A stretch of 64,000 nucleotides of DNA, from the NCBI GenBank assembly GCA_014801875.1, contig JAAVDJ010000040.1:62001-126000 (forward strand), read 5' to 3'. Origin of the DNA: Bacteroides sp. GTDB lineage: Bacteria > Bacteroidota > Bacteroidia > Bacteroidales > Muribaculaceae. Shown here piece after piece: positions 31,737 through 40,299 of the stretch; the stretch's first letter is position 1, and each line of letters begins with the position of its first letter. The notes under the pieces are model-generated. The model saw only the letters and a program-made list of their open reading frames with translations. It made no database searches and was not told the DNA's origin. The position numbers were made by a program, and so were the translations under genes.

Positions 31737-34226
31737 ATGAATATCTCTTACAAGTGGCTTAAACGCTACATAGATTTTTCCCTGTCTCCACGTGAGCTCA
31801 CTGCGGCACTGACTTCTTTAGGGCTTGAATGTGACCACGTTGAGGAAGTGGAAAGCATCCGTGGAGGGCTCCGCGGAATCGTGATAGGTAAAGTCCTCAC
31901 ATGTGAGGAGCATCCAAATTCAGACCATCTCCACATCACCACCGTAGATCTCGGAGCGGGAAACGTCCAGCAGATTGTCTGCGGCGCGCCGAATGTAAAC
32001 GCAGGCCAGACTGTTGTCGTGGCGACTGTAGGAACAACCCTCTACGACGGTGACAAGGAGTTTCAGATAAAAAAATCCAAAATCCGTGGCGTCGAATCCA
32101 ACGGTATGATATGTGCCGAAGATGAAATTGGAATCGGCACTGACCATGCCGGGATAATGGTGATTTCCGAGGAAGTCGCCCCCGGTACCCCCGCGGCTGA
32201 GTTTTTCAATGTCGAAAGCGACTACTGTCTTGAGGTGGAGCTGACCCCCAATCGTGTCGATGCAGCAAGTCATCTCGGTGTAGCCCGCGATCTTAAAGCT
32301 CTCTTTACCCGCGAAGCTTTTGAGAAAAATCCCGAATCAGACCTTCCGGAAATTTGTGTGCCGGATGTTGAGAATTTCTCGGTTGACCGTCCTGACGGTG
32401 CTGTTGAGATTGTGGTCGAGGATGCCGCTGCGTGTCCTCGCTACTGTGGCGTCACAATCCGTGGCGTTGAGGTGAAGGAATCTCCCGAATGGCTCCGTAA
32501 TCTTCTTATGGCGATCGGTCAGCGACCCATCAACAATATCGTTGACATAACCAACTTCATCCTTAACGGCATCGGTCAGCCCCTCCACTGCTTTGATCTT
32601 TCTAAAGTGAAGGGTGAGAAGATTGTTGTGCGCAAATGTGCTCAGGATACGCCTTTCACCACTCTTGACGGCGTGGAGCGGAAGCTCTCTGCCGAAGATC
32701 TGATGATTTGCGATGCTGAAGAGCCGATGTGTATCGCCGGTGTCTTCGGGGGGCTCGACTCCGGAGTGACGGAAGCCACCAAGGATGTCTTCATCGAGAG
32801 CGCATATTTCAACCCTACTTCAGTGCGCCTCACAGCGCGTCGCCACGGCCTCAGCACTGACGCCTCTTTCCGTTATGAGCGTGGCGCCGACCCCTCTATC
32901 ACTGTCTATGCCGCCAAACTGGCAGCCCTTCTCATCAAGGAGCTGGCCGGAGGTGAGATTTGCGGTGATATAATGGATGTGTGTGCCGAGCCCGTGAAGA
33001 GGGCGGAGGTGGAGCTTTCCCTTGATTATTGCGCATCCCTTATTGGAAAGAGAATCCCCGAACCTCTTGTCACAGCTATCCTCCGCTCCCTCGACATTAC
33101 AGTGGAGAAGGACAGCTCCAATCCTGATATCCTCCATCTCTCAATCCCGACCTATCGTGTGGACGTCACTCGCCCCTGCGATGTTGTCGAGGAGATTCTC
33201 CGTGTCTACGGATATAATAATGTGGAGTTCGGCTCTGAGATGCACGCCAATCTCTCTCCCGAGGGGGACACAGATCTCAGCTATCGTCTTCAGCAGCTCG
33301 TCAGCAATCGTCTCACCGGCGAGGGTTTCATGGAGATTCTCAACAACTCCCTTTCCGCAGCCTCTTATTATGAAAAATCGGAACGCTTCCCCTCCGACAA
33401 CTGTGTGCGCCTGATGAATCCCCTCAGCGGAGATCTCTCCGTGATGCGTCAGACTCTGCTCTTCGGTGGTCTGGAATCGATTTCCCATAACATCAACCGT
33501 AAGGCGCCCAACCTCCGATTCTATGAGTTTGGAAATGTCTATCGCAAAGATTCTTCGAAGGAGATTTCTGAGGAGCGTCCGCTCGCTCCCTTCTCCGAAC
33601 AGATGGAGCTTGCCCTCTGGATGACCGGAGATTTCGCCCTCCCGTCCTGGAATGTCAAGGCTGCCGAAGTTTCGGTGTTCGACCTCAAGGGGATAGTTCT
33701 TAACATCTTCAAGGTGCTCGGGCTTTCAGAGAATGCCTATACCTGTACTCAGGATTCCGATGAAATTTTCTCCGCGCGCCTTGAAATCACAGCGCGCTCA
33801 GGTAAGAAAATCGGTGAGCTCGGCATTCTCCGGATGGAGCTTCTCAAGCGTTTCGACATAAGTCAGGGTGTGGTGTTCGCTCAAATCGATTGGAATAATC
33901 TCTTCCGTCTTGTAGCGAAACATCAGGTCACTTTCGCTCCCCTGCCGAAGACGCAGCCCGTCAGACGCGACCTTGCTCTCCTTGTCGACACAGATGTCAA
34001 GTTTGCCCGTATCGAGGAAACTGTCTGCAAGGCTGAGCGCAAGCTTCTCCGCAGTGTGACCCTCTTCGATGTCTACGAAGGGAAGAATCTTCCGGCCGGC
34101 AAGAAGAGCTACGCAATCTCCATCACACTTCAGGATGATGAGAAGACTCTCAACGACCGTCAGATCGACGCCGTAATGCAGAAAATAATCAACGCACTCC
34201 GCCAGATGGGTGCGGAACTCAGATAA
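31737..34226 (+). CDS. pheT: Phenylalanine--tRNA ligase beta subunit
   Basis: PheT forms the alpha2-beta2 synthetase with PheS, binds tRNA and edits mischarged Tyr-tRNA. The 829-aa protein begins MNISYKWLKRYIDFS, with the EMAP/tRNA-binding domain (about 40-150, EEHPNSDHLHITTVDLG, QIVCGAPN). The B3/B4 editing domain (RPINNIVDITNFILNGIGQP, FTTLDGVERKL, DASFRYERGADP), the B5 domain, and a C-terminal FDX-ACB domain (FAPLPKTQPVRRDLALLVD, LFDVYEGKNLPAGKKSYAIS) follow. pheS is not nearby, which is usual in Bacteroidota. yebC follows after 33 bp. Confidence 0.96.
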   Translation: MNISYKWLKRYIDFSLSPRELTAALTSLGLECDHVEEVESIRGGLRGIVIGKVLTCEEHPNSDHLHITTVDLGAGNVQQIVCGAPNVNAGQTVVVATVGTTLYDGDKEFQIKKSKIRGVESNGMICAEDEIGIGTDHAGIMVISEEVAPGTPAAEFFNVESDYCLEVELTPNRVDAASHLGVARDLKALFTREAFEKNPESDLPEICVPDVENFSVDRPDGAVEIVVEDAAACPRYCGVTIRGVEVKESPEWLRNLLMAIGQRPINNIVDITNFILNGIGQPLHCFDLSKVKGEKIVVRKCAQDTPFTTLDGVERKLSAEDLMICDAEEPMCIAGVFGGLDSGVTEATKDVFIESAYFNPTSVRLTARRHGLSTDASFRYERGADPSITVYAAKLAALLIKELAGGEICGDIMDVCAEPVKRAEVELSLDYCASLIGKRIPEPLVTAILRSLDITVEKDSSNPDILHLSIPTYRVDVTRPCDVVEEILRVYGYNNVEFGSEMHANLSPEGDTDLSYRLQQLVSNRLTGEGFMEILNNSLSAASYYEKSERFPSDNCVRLMNPLSGDLSVMRQTLLFGGLESISHNINRKAPNLRFYEFGNVYRKDSSKEISEERPLAPFSEQMELALWMTGDFALPSWNVKAAEVSVFDLKGIVLNIFKVLGLSENAYTCTQDSDEIFSARLEITARSGKKIGELGILRMELLKRFDISQGVVFAQIDWNNLFRLVAKHQVTFAPLPKTQPVRRDLALLVDTDVKFARIEETVCKAERKLLRSVTLFDVYEGKNLPAGKKSYAISITLQDDEKTLNDRQIDAVMQKIINALRQMGAELR

Positions 34227-34259
34227 TTAACACAACAACTATCATAAATCTCTCTATCA

Positions 34260-34976
34260 ATGGGAAGAGCATTTGAATATCGCAAAGCAAGAAAACTGAA
34301 ACGTTGGGGCAATATGAGCCGCACCTTCACACGCATCGGTAAGGAAATCACTATCGCAGTGAAGGCCGGCGGTCCGGATCCCGACATGAACCCCCGTCTG
34401 CGTGTGCTCATGCAGAATGCCAAGGCTGCCAATATGCCGAAAGATACTGTTGAGCGTGCTATCAAGAAAGCCACTGACAAGGATGCCGGCGACTACAAGG
34501 AAATTGTATATGAAGGATACGGCCCCCACGGAATTGCTATCGTAGTAGAGACAGCTACTGACAACAACCAGCGCACTGTAGCCAACGTGCGTTCTTATTT
34601 CAACAAGCATGGCGGTTCCCTCGGCACCCAGGGTTCTCTCTCCTTCCTCTTCGACCATAAGAGCGTTTTCCATGTGAAACCCAATGCCGACACCTCTCTT
34701 GAGGATTTCGAGCTAAATCTTATGGACTTTGATGCCGAAATCGAGGCTGAAGATGAGGAATGGCTCATTTATGGCGCTTTCGACCAGTTTGCCAACCTCC
34801 AGAATTTCCTTGAGGAGAACGGGCTTGAAATCGTCTCTGCTGAATTCGAGCGTATACCCAACGACTATAAGGAGGTGACTCCCGAACAGCGCGAAGCAAT
34901 CGAGAAGCTTCTTGAAAAATTTGAAGACGACGAAGATGTCCAGAATGTTTTCCACAACATGAAGGAAGAGGAGTAA
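34260..34976 (+). CDS. yebC: YebC/PmpR (TACO1)-family protein
   Basis: The 238-aa protein has the three-domain YebC/TACO1 pattern: MGRAFEYRKARKLKRWGNMS, FTRIGKEITIAVKAGGPDP, AANMPKDTVERAIKKATDKD, YEGYGPHGIAIVVE, TATDNNQRTVANVRSYFNKHGG and GSLSFLFDHKSVF. The family was long annotated as a transcriptional regulator; work on relatives supports a role in relieving ribosome stalling, for example at prolines. The residue W in RWGNMS replaces the more usual sequence of other phyla and is typical of Bacteroidota. It is 33 bp behind pheT and ends at an intrinsic terminator. Confidence 0.94.
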   Translation: MGRAFEYRKARKLKRWGNMSRTFTRIGKEITIAVKAGGPDPDMNPRLRVLMQNAKAANMPKDTVERAIKKATDKDAGDYKEIVYEGYGPHGIAIVVETATDNNQRTVANVRSYFNKHGGSLGTQGSLSFLFDHKSVFHVKPNADTSLEDFELNLMDFDAEIEAEDEEWLIYGAFDQFANLQNFLEENGLEIVSAEFERIPNDYKEVTPEQREAIEKLLEKFEDDEDVQNVFHNMKEEE

Positions 34977-35007
34977 TTGCCTCATAAAATAATGAGACTT
35001 ACATATA

Positions 35008-35042
35008 AAAAGGGGATTGGGCTTGTCTCAATCCCTTTTTTA
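35008..35042 (+). terminator. pheT-yebC terminator
   Basis: GGGATTG (35013-35019) / CAATCCC (35029-35035), extended by A/T pairs with one bulged G, followed by TTTTTTT. It lies about 35 bp past yebC. Confidence 0.75.
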
Positions 35043-35076
35043 TCCTTAGTATCCGCCTCAGGAAAAATCTAACAGC

Positions 35077-36612
35077 ATGATACGTATTCCCCGCAAATTC
35101 CTGATTATCCACATATTCCTCCTGATTCTGTCATTCGCTCTCTCGGCCTGTCGGGAAAATCCGGAGAAAGCAAAATTAATGGAGGGGGAGAGAATTGTGG
35201 GCCACCAACCGGATTCGGCACGGAAAATCCTGAAATCTATCGACACCACGCGCCTTTCCGCCGATGACAAAATGCTCCGCCGCTTATTCCTTCTGCAAGC
35301 GGCCGACAAACTTTACGAAGAACATAAAAACGATAAGGAGATTTCGACTCTCATAGATTATTTCATCACCCGAAACCATGTGAAAAGAGTGCATCCGCTC
35401 GTCAATTATTATGGAGGGCGCGTATATACAGACTTAGGGGATGACAAGAAGGCACTCAAATTTTTTAAGGATGCACTTAAATCCCTGCCTCCGGCAACCG
35501 ATACTGACCTGGAGGGTTGCATCCACACTCCGCTCGCTTATTTATATATGGCTCACAGAATGTATCTGCACAGTCGTAATCACATTCAGGAAGCCATACG
35601 TCTTTCCAAACAGGAGAATAATCTTGTAAATCTCATTGAAGGGAGTCTCAATCTCGCCGATTTGTATATTTACCAACAGCAGATGGATTCGGCGGAATAT
35701 GTCTATAGGAATCTTACTCCATACGTCAATGAATGTAAGGATTCAGTAACCACCAGCACTTACTATTCTCAGCTCGCCATATTCTATTTCTATGACGGAA
35801 ATCTTGAGAAAGCTGACTCTGTGCTCCGTCAGCACACTTTCGTCTATGATGATATTTCGCGGGCATCGGTGCTTTCAATCATAAATAAGATTAATCATGC
35901 GTGCCATGGGGAGAAGATTGATGAGGAGCTTTATGAAAGCCTGTTGAACGACCGCGACCAGACTCTGAGATATGCCGCTCATATCCGTCTGGCAGAGATG
36001 GCGGAGCAGAAAGGGGATGGAAAGGGGATGTTGAGATACACCAAGGGAGCCCTCCGGGAGTTGAGATCAATGCAGAAGAAGTTCAACAGGAACAGTCTTG
36101 CGGAAATGGAGAAAATGATCGATGAGAAGGAACTTGAGAACACTAATCTGCAATTGACAATCGACAATCATAAAAAGCGCAACCTCATTCTCTTCATAAC
36201 TATTCTTGCAATATTGATTATCGGAATATGTCTCGCGTTCATAATAAGGGGGCGTCTGAAGGTGATGAAGATTCAGATGGATGCCTACATGACCTTGGCC
36301 CGGGAAAAAGAGAACATCATGAGGCTTCTTTTAGATGGGAACCAGACTGTCTCGGAAACGGACTTCACACGTCTTCGGGAAGCTCTGAGAGAGGTGTATC
36401 CTAATTTTATCCTGACAATCGACGGAATGGGACTGAAGCCAAAAGATTATCAGGATGCGCTGCTGGCAAGGATCGATGTGCCTCAAAAAGTTTGTGCGTC
36501 ATTTTTCGGTGTCACACCGGGTGGAATATCTAATCAACGGCGTCGGTTGTTACAAAAATGGCAACCGGATGGACCCTTCCACACATGGAAAGAATATCTC
36601 GACTCCCTTTAG
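35077..36612 (+). CDS. TPR lipoprotein with transmembrane helix and C-terminal HTH-like region
   Basis: The 511-aa protein begins with a lipoprotein-like signal (FALSAC, about residue 25) and has tetratricopeptide-like repeats over about 50-330 (YYGGRVYTDLGDDKKALKFF, GSLNLADLYIYQQQMDSAEY, YYSQLAIFYFYDGNLEKADS). A coiled stretch, a membrane helix at about 369-388 (NLILFITILAILIIGICLAF) and a cytoplasmic tail of about 110 residues follow. The tail includes DYQDALLARIDVPQKVCASF and FGVTPGGISNQRRRLLQKW, which looks like a helix-turn-helix with a recognition helix. This is the layout of a membrane-bound sensor-regulator common in Bacteroides; the signal is unknown. No adjacent target operon is obvious. 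Confidence 0.78.
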   Translation: MIRIPRKFLIIHIFLLILSFALSACRENPEKAKLMEGERIVGHQPDSARKILKSIDTTRLSADDKMLRRLFLLQAADKLYEEHKNDKEISTLIDYFITRNHVKRVHPLVNYYGGRVYTDLGDDKKALKFFKDALKSLPPATDTDLEGCIHTPLAYLYMAHRMYLHSRNHIQEAIRLSKQENNLVNLIEGSLNLADLYIYQQQMDSAEYVYRNLTPYVNECKDSVTTSTYYSQLAIFYFYDGNLEKADSVLRQHTFVYDDISRASVLSIINKINHACHGEKIDEELYESLLNDRDQTLRYAAHIRLAEMAEQKGDGKGMLRYTKGALRELRSMQKKFNRNSLAEMEKMIDEKELENTNLQLTIDNHKKRNLILFITILAILIIGICLAFIIRGRLKVMKIQMDAYMTLAREKENIMRLLLDGNQTVSETDFTRLREALREVYPNFILTIDGMGLKPKDYQDALLARIDVPQKVCASFFGVTPGGISNQRRRLLQKWQPDGPFHTWKEYLDSL

Positions 36613-36618
36613 AACTGA

Positions 36619-36646
36619 AAAAACCACGTCGGAAGGTGTGGTTTTT
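36619..36646 (+). terminator. Terminator of the TPR gene
   Basis: AAAAACCAC (36619-36627) / GTGGTTTTT (36638-36646), a perfect 9-bp stem, followed by ATTTTG. It makes the promoter downstream an independent unit. Confidence 0.8.
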
Positions 36647-36712
36647 ATTTTGTTGTATATTATGCAGATAGGGGAGTGTAAACTAAAATGTAAACTTTTG
36701 TAAACTCAAAAA

Positions 36713-36745
36713 TTTGTCATAATCCACCGATTTTTTCTATTTTTG
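36713..36745 (+). promoter_or_regulatory. Promoter without a downstream gene
   Basis: TTTG at 36713-36716, 21 bp, TATTTTTG at 36738-36745. The next gene on this strand is more than 4 kb away, so it probably drives the non-coding transcript annotated at 36752-36966. Confidence 0.6.
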
Positions 36746-36751
36746 CCAAGT

Positions 36752-36966
36752 CGCTCTCGCCCATATTTCGCATGGGGCGGAGTCTAAGCCGTAAAAACTC
36801 ATAAAGACCCTCATATTGCAAATTTTGTCTTTCTTGGCCACGTATAAGACCTCCGGATTTTTCAAAGGAGTCTGTTATTTAGTTGGGGGGAGGGGTCAGG
36901 TTAAAAATGTATGTTTCGTCTATGTCTCGTTAAAGTTTATTTCAATGAGCCCCTCCCCTTTTTTCA
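36752..36966 (+). ncRNA. Candidate orphan non-coding RNA, about 215 nt
   Basis: The region starts at the predicted transcription start of the orphan promoter and ends in a G/C-only stem (GGGGAGGGG, 36887-36895, with CCCCTCCCC, 36950-36958) followed by TTTTTT. A 5' hairpin is formed around CGCCCATATTTCGCATGGGGCG (36758-36779 region). No reading frame longer than about 60 codons with plausible composition is present, and the flanking genes both end facing it. I could not match it to 6S RNA, SRP RNA, tmRNA or RNase P. Boundaries are approximate. Confidence 0.4.
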
Positions 36967-37010
36967 ACTTCATCTCGGGCCATTCGATTCTGTCGAGATA
37001 GATTTATGAT

Positions 37011-38243
37011 TCAGACCCCGGGGAGCTCGATGCGGAATGTGGTCCCTTTTCCGACCTCCGACTCCTTGACGAAGATGCGTCCGCCATGATAGTCTTCGAT
37101 GATTCTCTTTACGAGGGTTAGTCCGAGTCCCCACCCCCGTTTCTTTGTGGTGAACCCGGGAGAGAAGACATTGCGGAAATTTTTGCGGGGAATTCCCTTT
37201 CCTGTATCCTTCACCTCAATCCAGACTTTCTCTTTATCTTTACCGGTGGTGATAGTGATGGTTCCGGAGCCTCCCATGGCATCGACCGCATTCTTGGTTA
37301 GATTCTCCATCACCCATTCAAAAAGTGGAGCCGAGAGGAGCACGCCGTGATCATCCGGAGACATATTCATTATAAACTCCACTTTCCCTGAAACACGACT
37401 TTTCATGTATTCCAAAGAACGCAGGGCAATTTCGTTTACATATTCCAGTGCCAATTCCGGGCGTGAACCTATCTTGGAGAACCTGTCGGCGATAACTGTG
37501 AGACGATGTATGTCCTTGTCCATTTCATCGGTCACCATCGGGTCAGACCCGGAAGCCTTCAGATATTCATTCCAGGCCATGAGGGAGGAGATGGGGGTGC
37601 CGAGCTGGTGGGCTGTTTCCTTCGAAAGTCCGGCCCATACTCTATTCTGCTCCGCTTTTTTGGTGTAGACCACTGCGAAATATATGATGACGGCGAGAAT
37701 TATCATTACGCTGAGCTGTATGTAAGGGTAAAGGCTCAGGCGCTTCAGGAGAATGGAGTCTTCGTAATAGATATATTGGAATGTGTTGTGATAGATTTCC
37801 ACTCTTATGAAATGGGGGTCGGTCTCGGAGAGCTTCTTGAGCGACAGTCCCCTCCCGGCCTCCCGGAGGCGAGTGTTCAGGAAATCCTTGTTTTTCTGCG
37901 TCAGTTCCTCAAAGACCGGTTTCTCTGAATTTTCCTTGTCCGGGAGATGAAAGTTGCGGAAATCTACAATAGTATAATCCTCATCGGCCACCATGACCGG
38001 TATTGAGTTGTTCTGGCTGATGATTGCGAGAAGGAAATCGAAATCGGTGTCTATATTGGCTTTGGCAAGCTTTTCCGTAGCGCTTGCCCATATTCCCATC
38101 CTTTCCCTCTCCTGCTGGGCAAGCTCCTTGACGAGGCTGTTGCTGACGAGGAGAAAAAGAATGATGGCTATGGCGGAGACGGCGAGAAAGATAAGCTTAC
38201 CGGTGCGCCGGCGTTCGTATATTTCCGCTTTGTTAAATTTCAT
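37011..38243 (-). CDS. Membrane sensor histidine kinase, orphan
   Basis: The 410-aa protein has two membrane helices (about 17-33 and 172-192) flanking a periplasmic sensor of about 135 residues. The kinase core follows: the phosphoacceptor His212 in LSKETAHQLGTPISSLMAW, the N box NLTKNAVDAMGG, the G1 box DTGKGIP, and the G2 box GWGLGLTLV. The HQLGTP H-box (instead of HELRTP) is typical of a Bacteroidota HK subgroup. No response regulator gene is nearby. It overlaps the HAD gene by 11 bp and is the last gene of the psd-pssA operon. Confidence 0.9.
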   Translation of the reverse strand: MKFNKAEIYERRRTGKLIFLAVSAIAIILFLLVSNSLVKELAQQERERMGIWASATEKLAKANIDTDFDFLLAIISQNNSIPVMVADEDYTIVDFRNFHLPDKENSEKPVFEELTQKNKDFLNTRLREAGRGLSLKKLSETDPHFIRVEIYHNTFQYIYYEDSILLKRLSLYPYIQLSVMIILAVIIYFAVVYTKKAEQNRVWAGLSKETAHQLGTPISSLMAWNEYLKASGSDPMVTDEMDKDIHRLTVIADRFSKIGSRPELALEYVNEIALRSLEYMKSRVSGKVEFIMNMSPDDHGVLLSAPLFEWVMENLTKNAVDAMGGSGTITITTGKDKEKVWIEVKDTGKGIPRKNFRNVFSPGFTTKKRGWGLGLTLVKRIIEDYHGGRIFVKESEVGKGTTFRIELPGV

Positions 38244-39093
38244 GGGAAGATAAACGGTAGTCTGTAAGGATGAAACGAGCCACCGAATCCTCCGTGTTCG
38301 GTCCGATAACGATGTCTGCCATATCCTTCACCTCCGGAATGGCATTCTCGACAGCGACGGCTACATCCGCCTCATGCAGCATGGGGATGTCGTTGACGTT
38401 GTCGCCGAAAGCAACGATGCGTCCGGCTCCGGTAGCCCGGCGCAGGCGCTTGATTCCCTTTGCTTTCGTGGCCTCGGGAGCGAAGGCTTCAAGCACGGCT
38501 ATTTCATCGCCGTATATGTCATGATAGAACAATGGATTGCAGTCGCAGGTTGCCTTTATCTCCTCATATGCCGGACGCCCTTTCTCCGCGGGCTGAATAC
38601 TGTAGAAAAGGAGCACGGGGGGGAGGGGAGAAGGAATCTCTGACTCTCCGGAGGCGGAAATGTTGAAATGCTTGAAGCGACTCTCCCTCCCGGTCATGAA
38701 CTCGCGCTCAAGAGGGGACAGAGGGCCGTAGTGATACACCTGGATTATACCGTCGCGGAAACAATAGATGAAGACGGGTAAGGACTGGCGTATGAATATG
38801 TTCAAAATCTTCTCAGCTTCAGAGGGTGGAATGGTGACTGTGTGGTCGAAAAGACCTGTGGAGGGTTCCCAGAAAGCCGCTCCGGTCATGACTATGTAGG
38901 GGAGGGTGGAATGGATGGCGCTCATTATCGGAGCCACTGTCGAGGGGGTGCGTGCGGTGGCAATGGAGAAAAGGGCACCTTCGCGGATGGCTGTGTTTAT
39001 CATTGCGGCGGAAGCATCAGTCACTCTGCTGTCTGAGGAAAGAAGAGTGCCGTCGAGGTCGGAGATATAGAGGGTTCGGCTCATTTTTTTCAT
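38233..39093 (-). CDS. Cof-type HAD hydrolase
   Basis: The 286-aa protein has the HAD core with a type IIB cap: motif I LYISDLDGTLLSSDSRVT (nucleophile D in DLDGT), motif II Thr/Ser in SIATARTPST, the motif III lysine in EATKAKGIKRLRR, and motif IV GDNVNDIPML. Cof-type phosphatases act on small phosphorylated metabolites such as sugar phosphates or PLP; the substrate is not predictable. Start chosen at the ATG at 39093, which overlaps the DUF4834 stop codon (ATGA); the frame is open further upstream but inside that gene. It overlaps the kinase by 11 bp. Confidence 0.88.
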   Translation of the reverse strand: MKKMSRTLYISDLDGTLLSSDSRVTDASAAMINTAIREGALFSIATARTPSTVAPIMSAIHSTLPYIVMTGAAFWEPSTGLFDHTVTIPPSEAEKILNIFIRQSLPVFIYCFRDGIIQVYHYGPLSPLEREFMTGRESRFKHFNISASGESEIPSPLPPVLLFYSIQPAEKGRPAYEEIKATCDCNPLFYHDIYGDEIAVLEAFAPEATKAKGIKRLRRATGAGRIVAFGDNVNDIPMLHEADVAVAVENAIPEVKDMADIVIGPNTEDSVARFILTDYRLSSHEI

Positions 39094-39539
39094 CTTTTTT
39101 TGCGCCCCGTTTCCTCTCCGGAGGGTTTGATTTCCACCCATTCCACATCGCTGACCTGACTTTCATGATATTCCACACGTGAATTGTCGGAGAAGCGCGC
39201 ATCGATATCGGTCTGGGAAAATTCCTTTATTTCAACAAATTCCACATCTTCGGCATATTCTTTCGGGATGATAGGTCCGGAAGGGTCATAATACTCCCGG
39301 GAAGAACGGGAAGACCGATATGCGCTCGAAGCGGATTCGCGGCGGGAACCTCCGGAAGATTCTTTTTCTCTTGAAGATTTGGATTTGTCGCGTGGGGGCA
39401 TCCCTGTGGCCTTGCGGATATAATCTTCCGTGCGGTTGGCCAGAAACCGGGCTATCTTTCTGCGTATCCAGGCATTGATGCGGGAGCCGAAAATGAGCCA
39501 TATAAGGAAGAATACGACTATAACGATGACTACTGTCAT
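39090..39539 (-). CDS. DUF4834 family membrane protein
   Basis: The 149-aa protein has one N-terminal membrane helix (residues 2-17, TVVIVIVVFFLIWLIF). A Ser/Arg/Lys-rich middle (KSSREKESSGGSRRESASSA) and an acidic, Glu/Asp-rich C-terminus with repeated VEFVEIKEF and VEWVEIKP motifs follow. This matches DUF4834, a Bacteroidota-specific family without known function, often near phospholipid genes. It lies between pssA and the HAD gene with a 4-bp overlap to the latter. Confidence 0.82.
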   Translation of the reverse strand: MTVVIVIVVFFLIWLIFGSRINAWIRRKIARFLANRTEDYIRKATGMPPRDKSKSSREKESSGGSRRESASSAYRSSRSSREYYDPSGPIIPKEYAEDVEFVEIKEFSQTDIDARFSDNSRVEYHESQVSDVEWVEIKPSGEETGRKKR

Positions 39540-39592
39540 ATCTGAGATTTAAAATTATGGTAGGGTTGGGGAGAAAGGAGTCGGTAGAAAAC

Positions 39593-40291
39593 TTATCGGC
39601 AAAGAGCCAAAGAAAGGATTATATAGAAAAGAATGAACCACATTAGCCCGGCCACACCCATGAATGCACAGAATAGAACTGCGCCTACGACGAGGAGGAT
39701 TTGAGGATAGTGTGTATGAAAAGAGAATCCTTTTATCTTCAGGGAGAACATGCGCATGTTCGAATTCATCAGATAGCATTCGGCAATCAGGATAGGGAGG
39801 AAAATCCACCATATTGAAAGAGAGTCCTGACCTTGCATGAACTGCGCTGCGAGCCCAATCCAGAAAATGGCGTTTGCCGGGATGGGGAGGCCGATGAAGG
39901 TGGTGGTCTGGCGGGTGTCTATGTTGAAACGGGCGAGGCGCACGGCTCCCGAGACCGGAATGAGAAGAGTGGTCCAGCACAGCCATGCATCTATGCCATG
40001 GGCAGACAGCAGATTGAAGACTATCATGGCAGGGGCGACACCGAAAGTGACGAGGTCACAGAGGGAATCAAGTTCTTTCCCGAGGTCGGAATACGCTCCG
40101 AGGGCGCGTGCTGCAAACCCGTCGAAGAAATCAGCCACGGCTCCGATGGCGATAAAGATGAAGGCCCATTGATATGCAGGGAGTCCCCACAGCAAGAGGT
40201 CTGCCTTGGCAGCGCAGACAATCGCCATGCATCCTGAGAGCACATTTATGCAGGTGATGGAATTGGGAATATTTCTGACGAAAGCGTTCAT
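39593..40291 (-). CDS. pssA: CDP-diacylglycerol--serine O-phosphatidyltransferase
   Basis: PssA makes phosphatidylserine from CDP-diacylglycerol and serine. The 232-aa integral membrane protein has the CDP-alcohol phosphotransferase motif DGFAAR...G...D...D: D57-G58, A61-R62, G71, D75, D79 in DFFDGFAARALGAYSDLGKE. Several hydrophobic helices are present. It starts at MNAFVRNIPNSITCINVLSG (ATG 40291); the upstream TTG at 40297 is less likely. psd ends 9 bp before this start, so the phosphatidylethanolamine pathway is one transcript. Confidence 0.94.
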   Translation of the reverse strand: MNAFVRNIPNSITCINVLSGCMAIVCAAKADLLLWGLPAYQWAFIFIAIGAVADFFDGFAARALGAYSDLGKELDSLCDLVTFGVAPAMIVFNLLSAHGIDAWLCWTTLLIPVSGAVRLARFNIDTRQTTTFIGLPIPANAIFWIGLAAQFMQGQDSLSIWWIFLPILIAECYLMNSNMRMFSLKIKGFSFHTHYPQILLVVGAVLFCAFMGVAGLMWFILFYIILSLALCR

Positions 40292-40299
40292 TGTCAAGA

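Noticed and set aside
36752-36966. 6S, SRP, tmRNA or RNase P RNA at the orphan unit
   Set aside because: None of the characteristic motifs (SRP GGAA loop, tmRNA tRNA-like ends, RNase P conserved core) is visible; a distant 6S-like RNA is not excluded.
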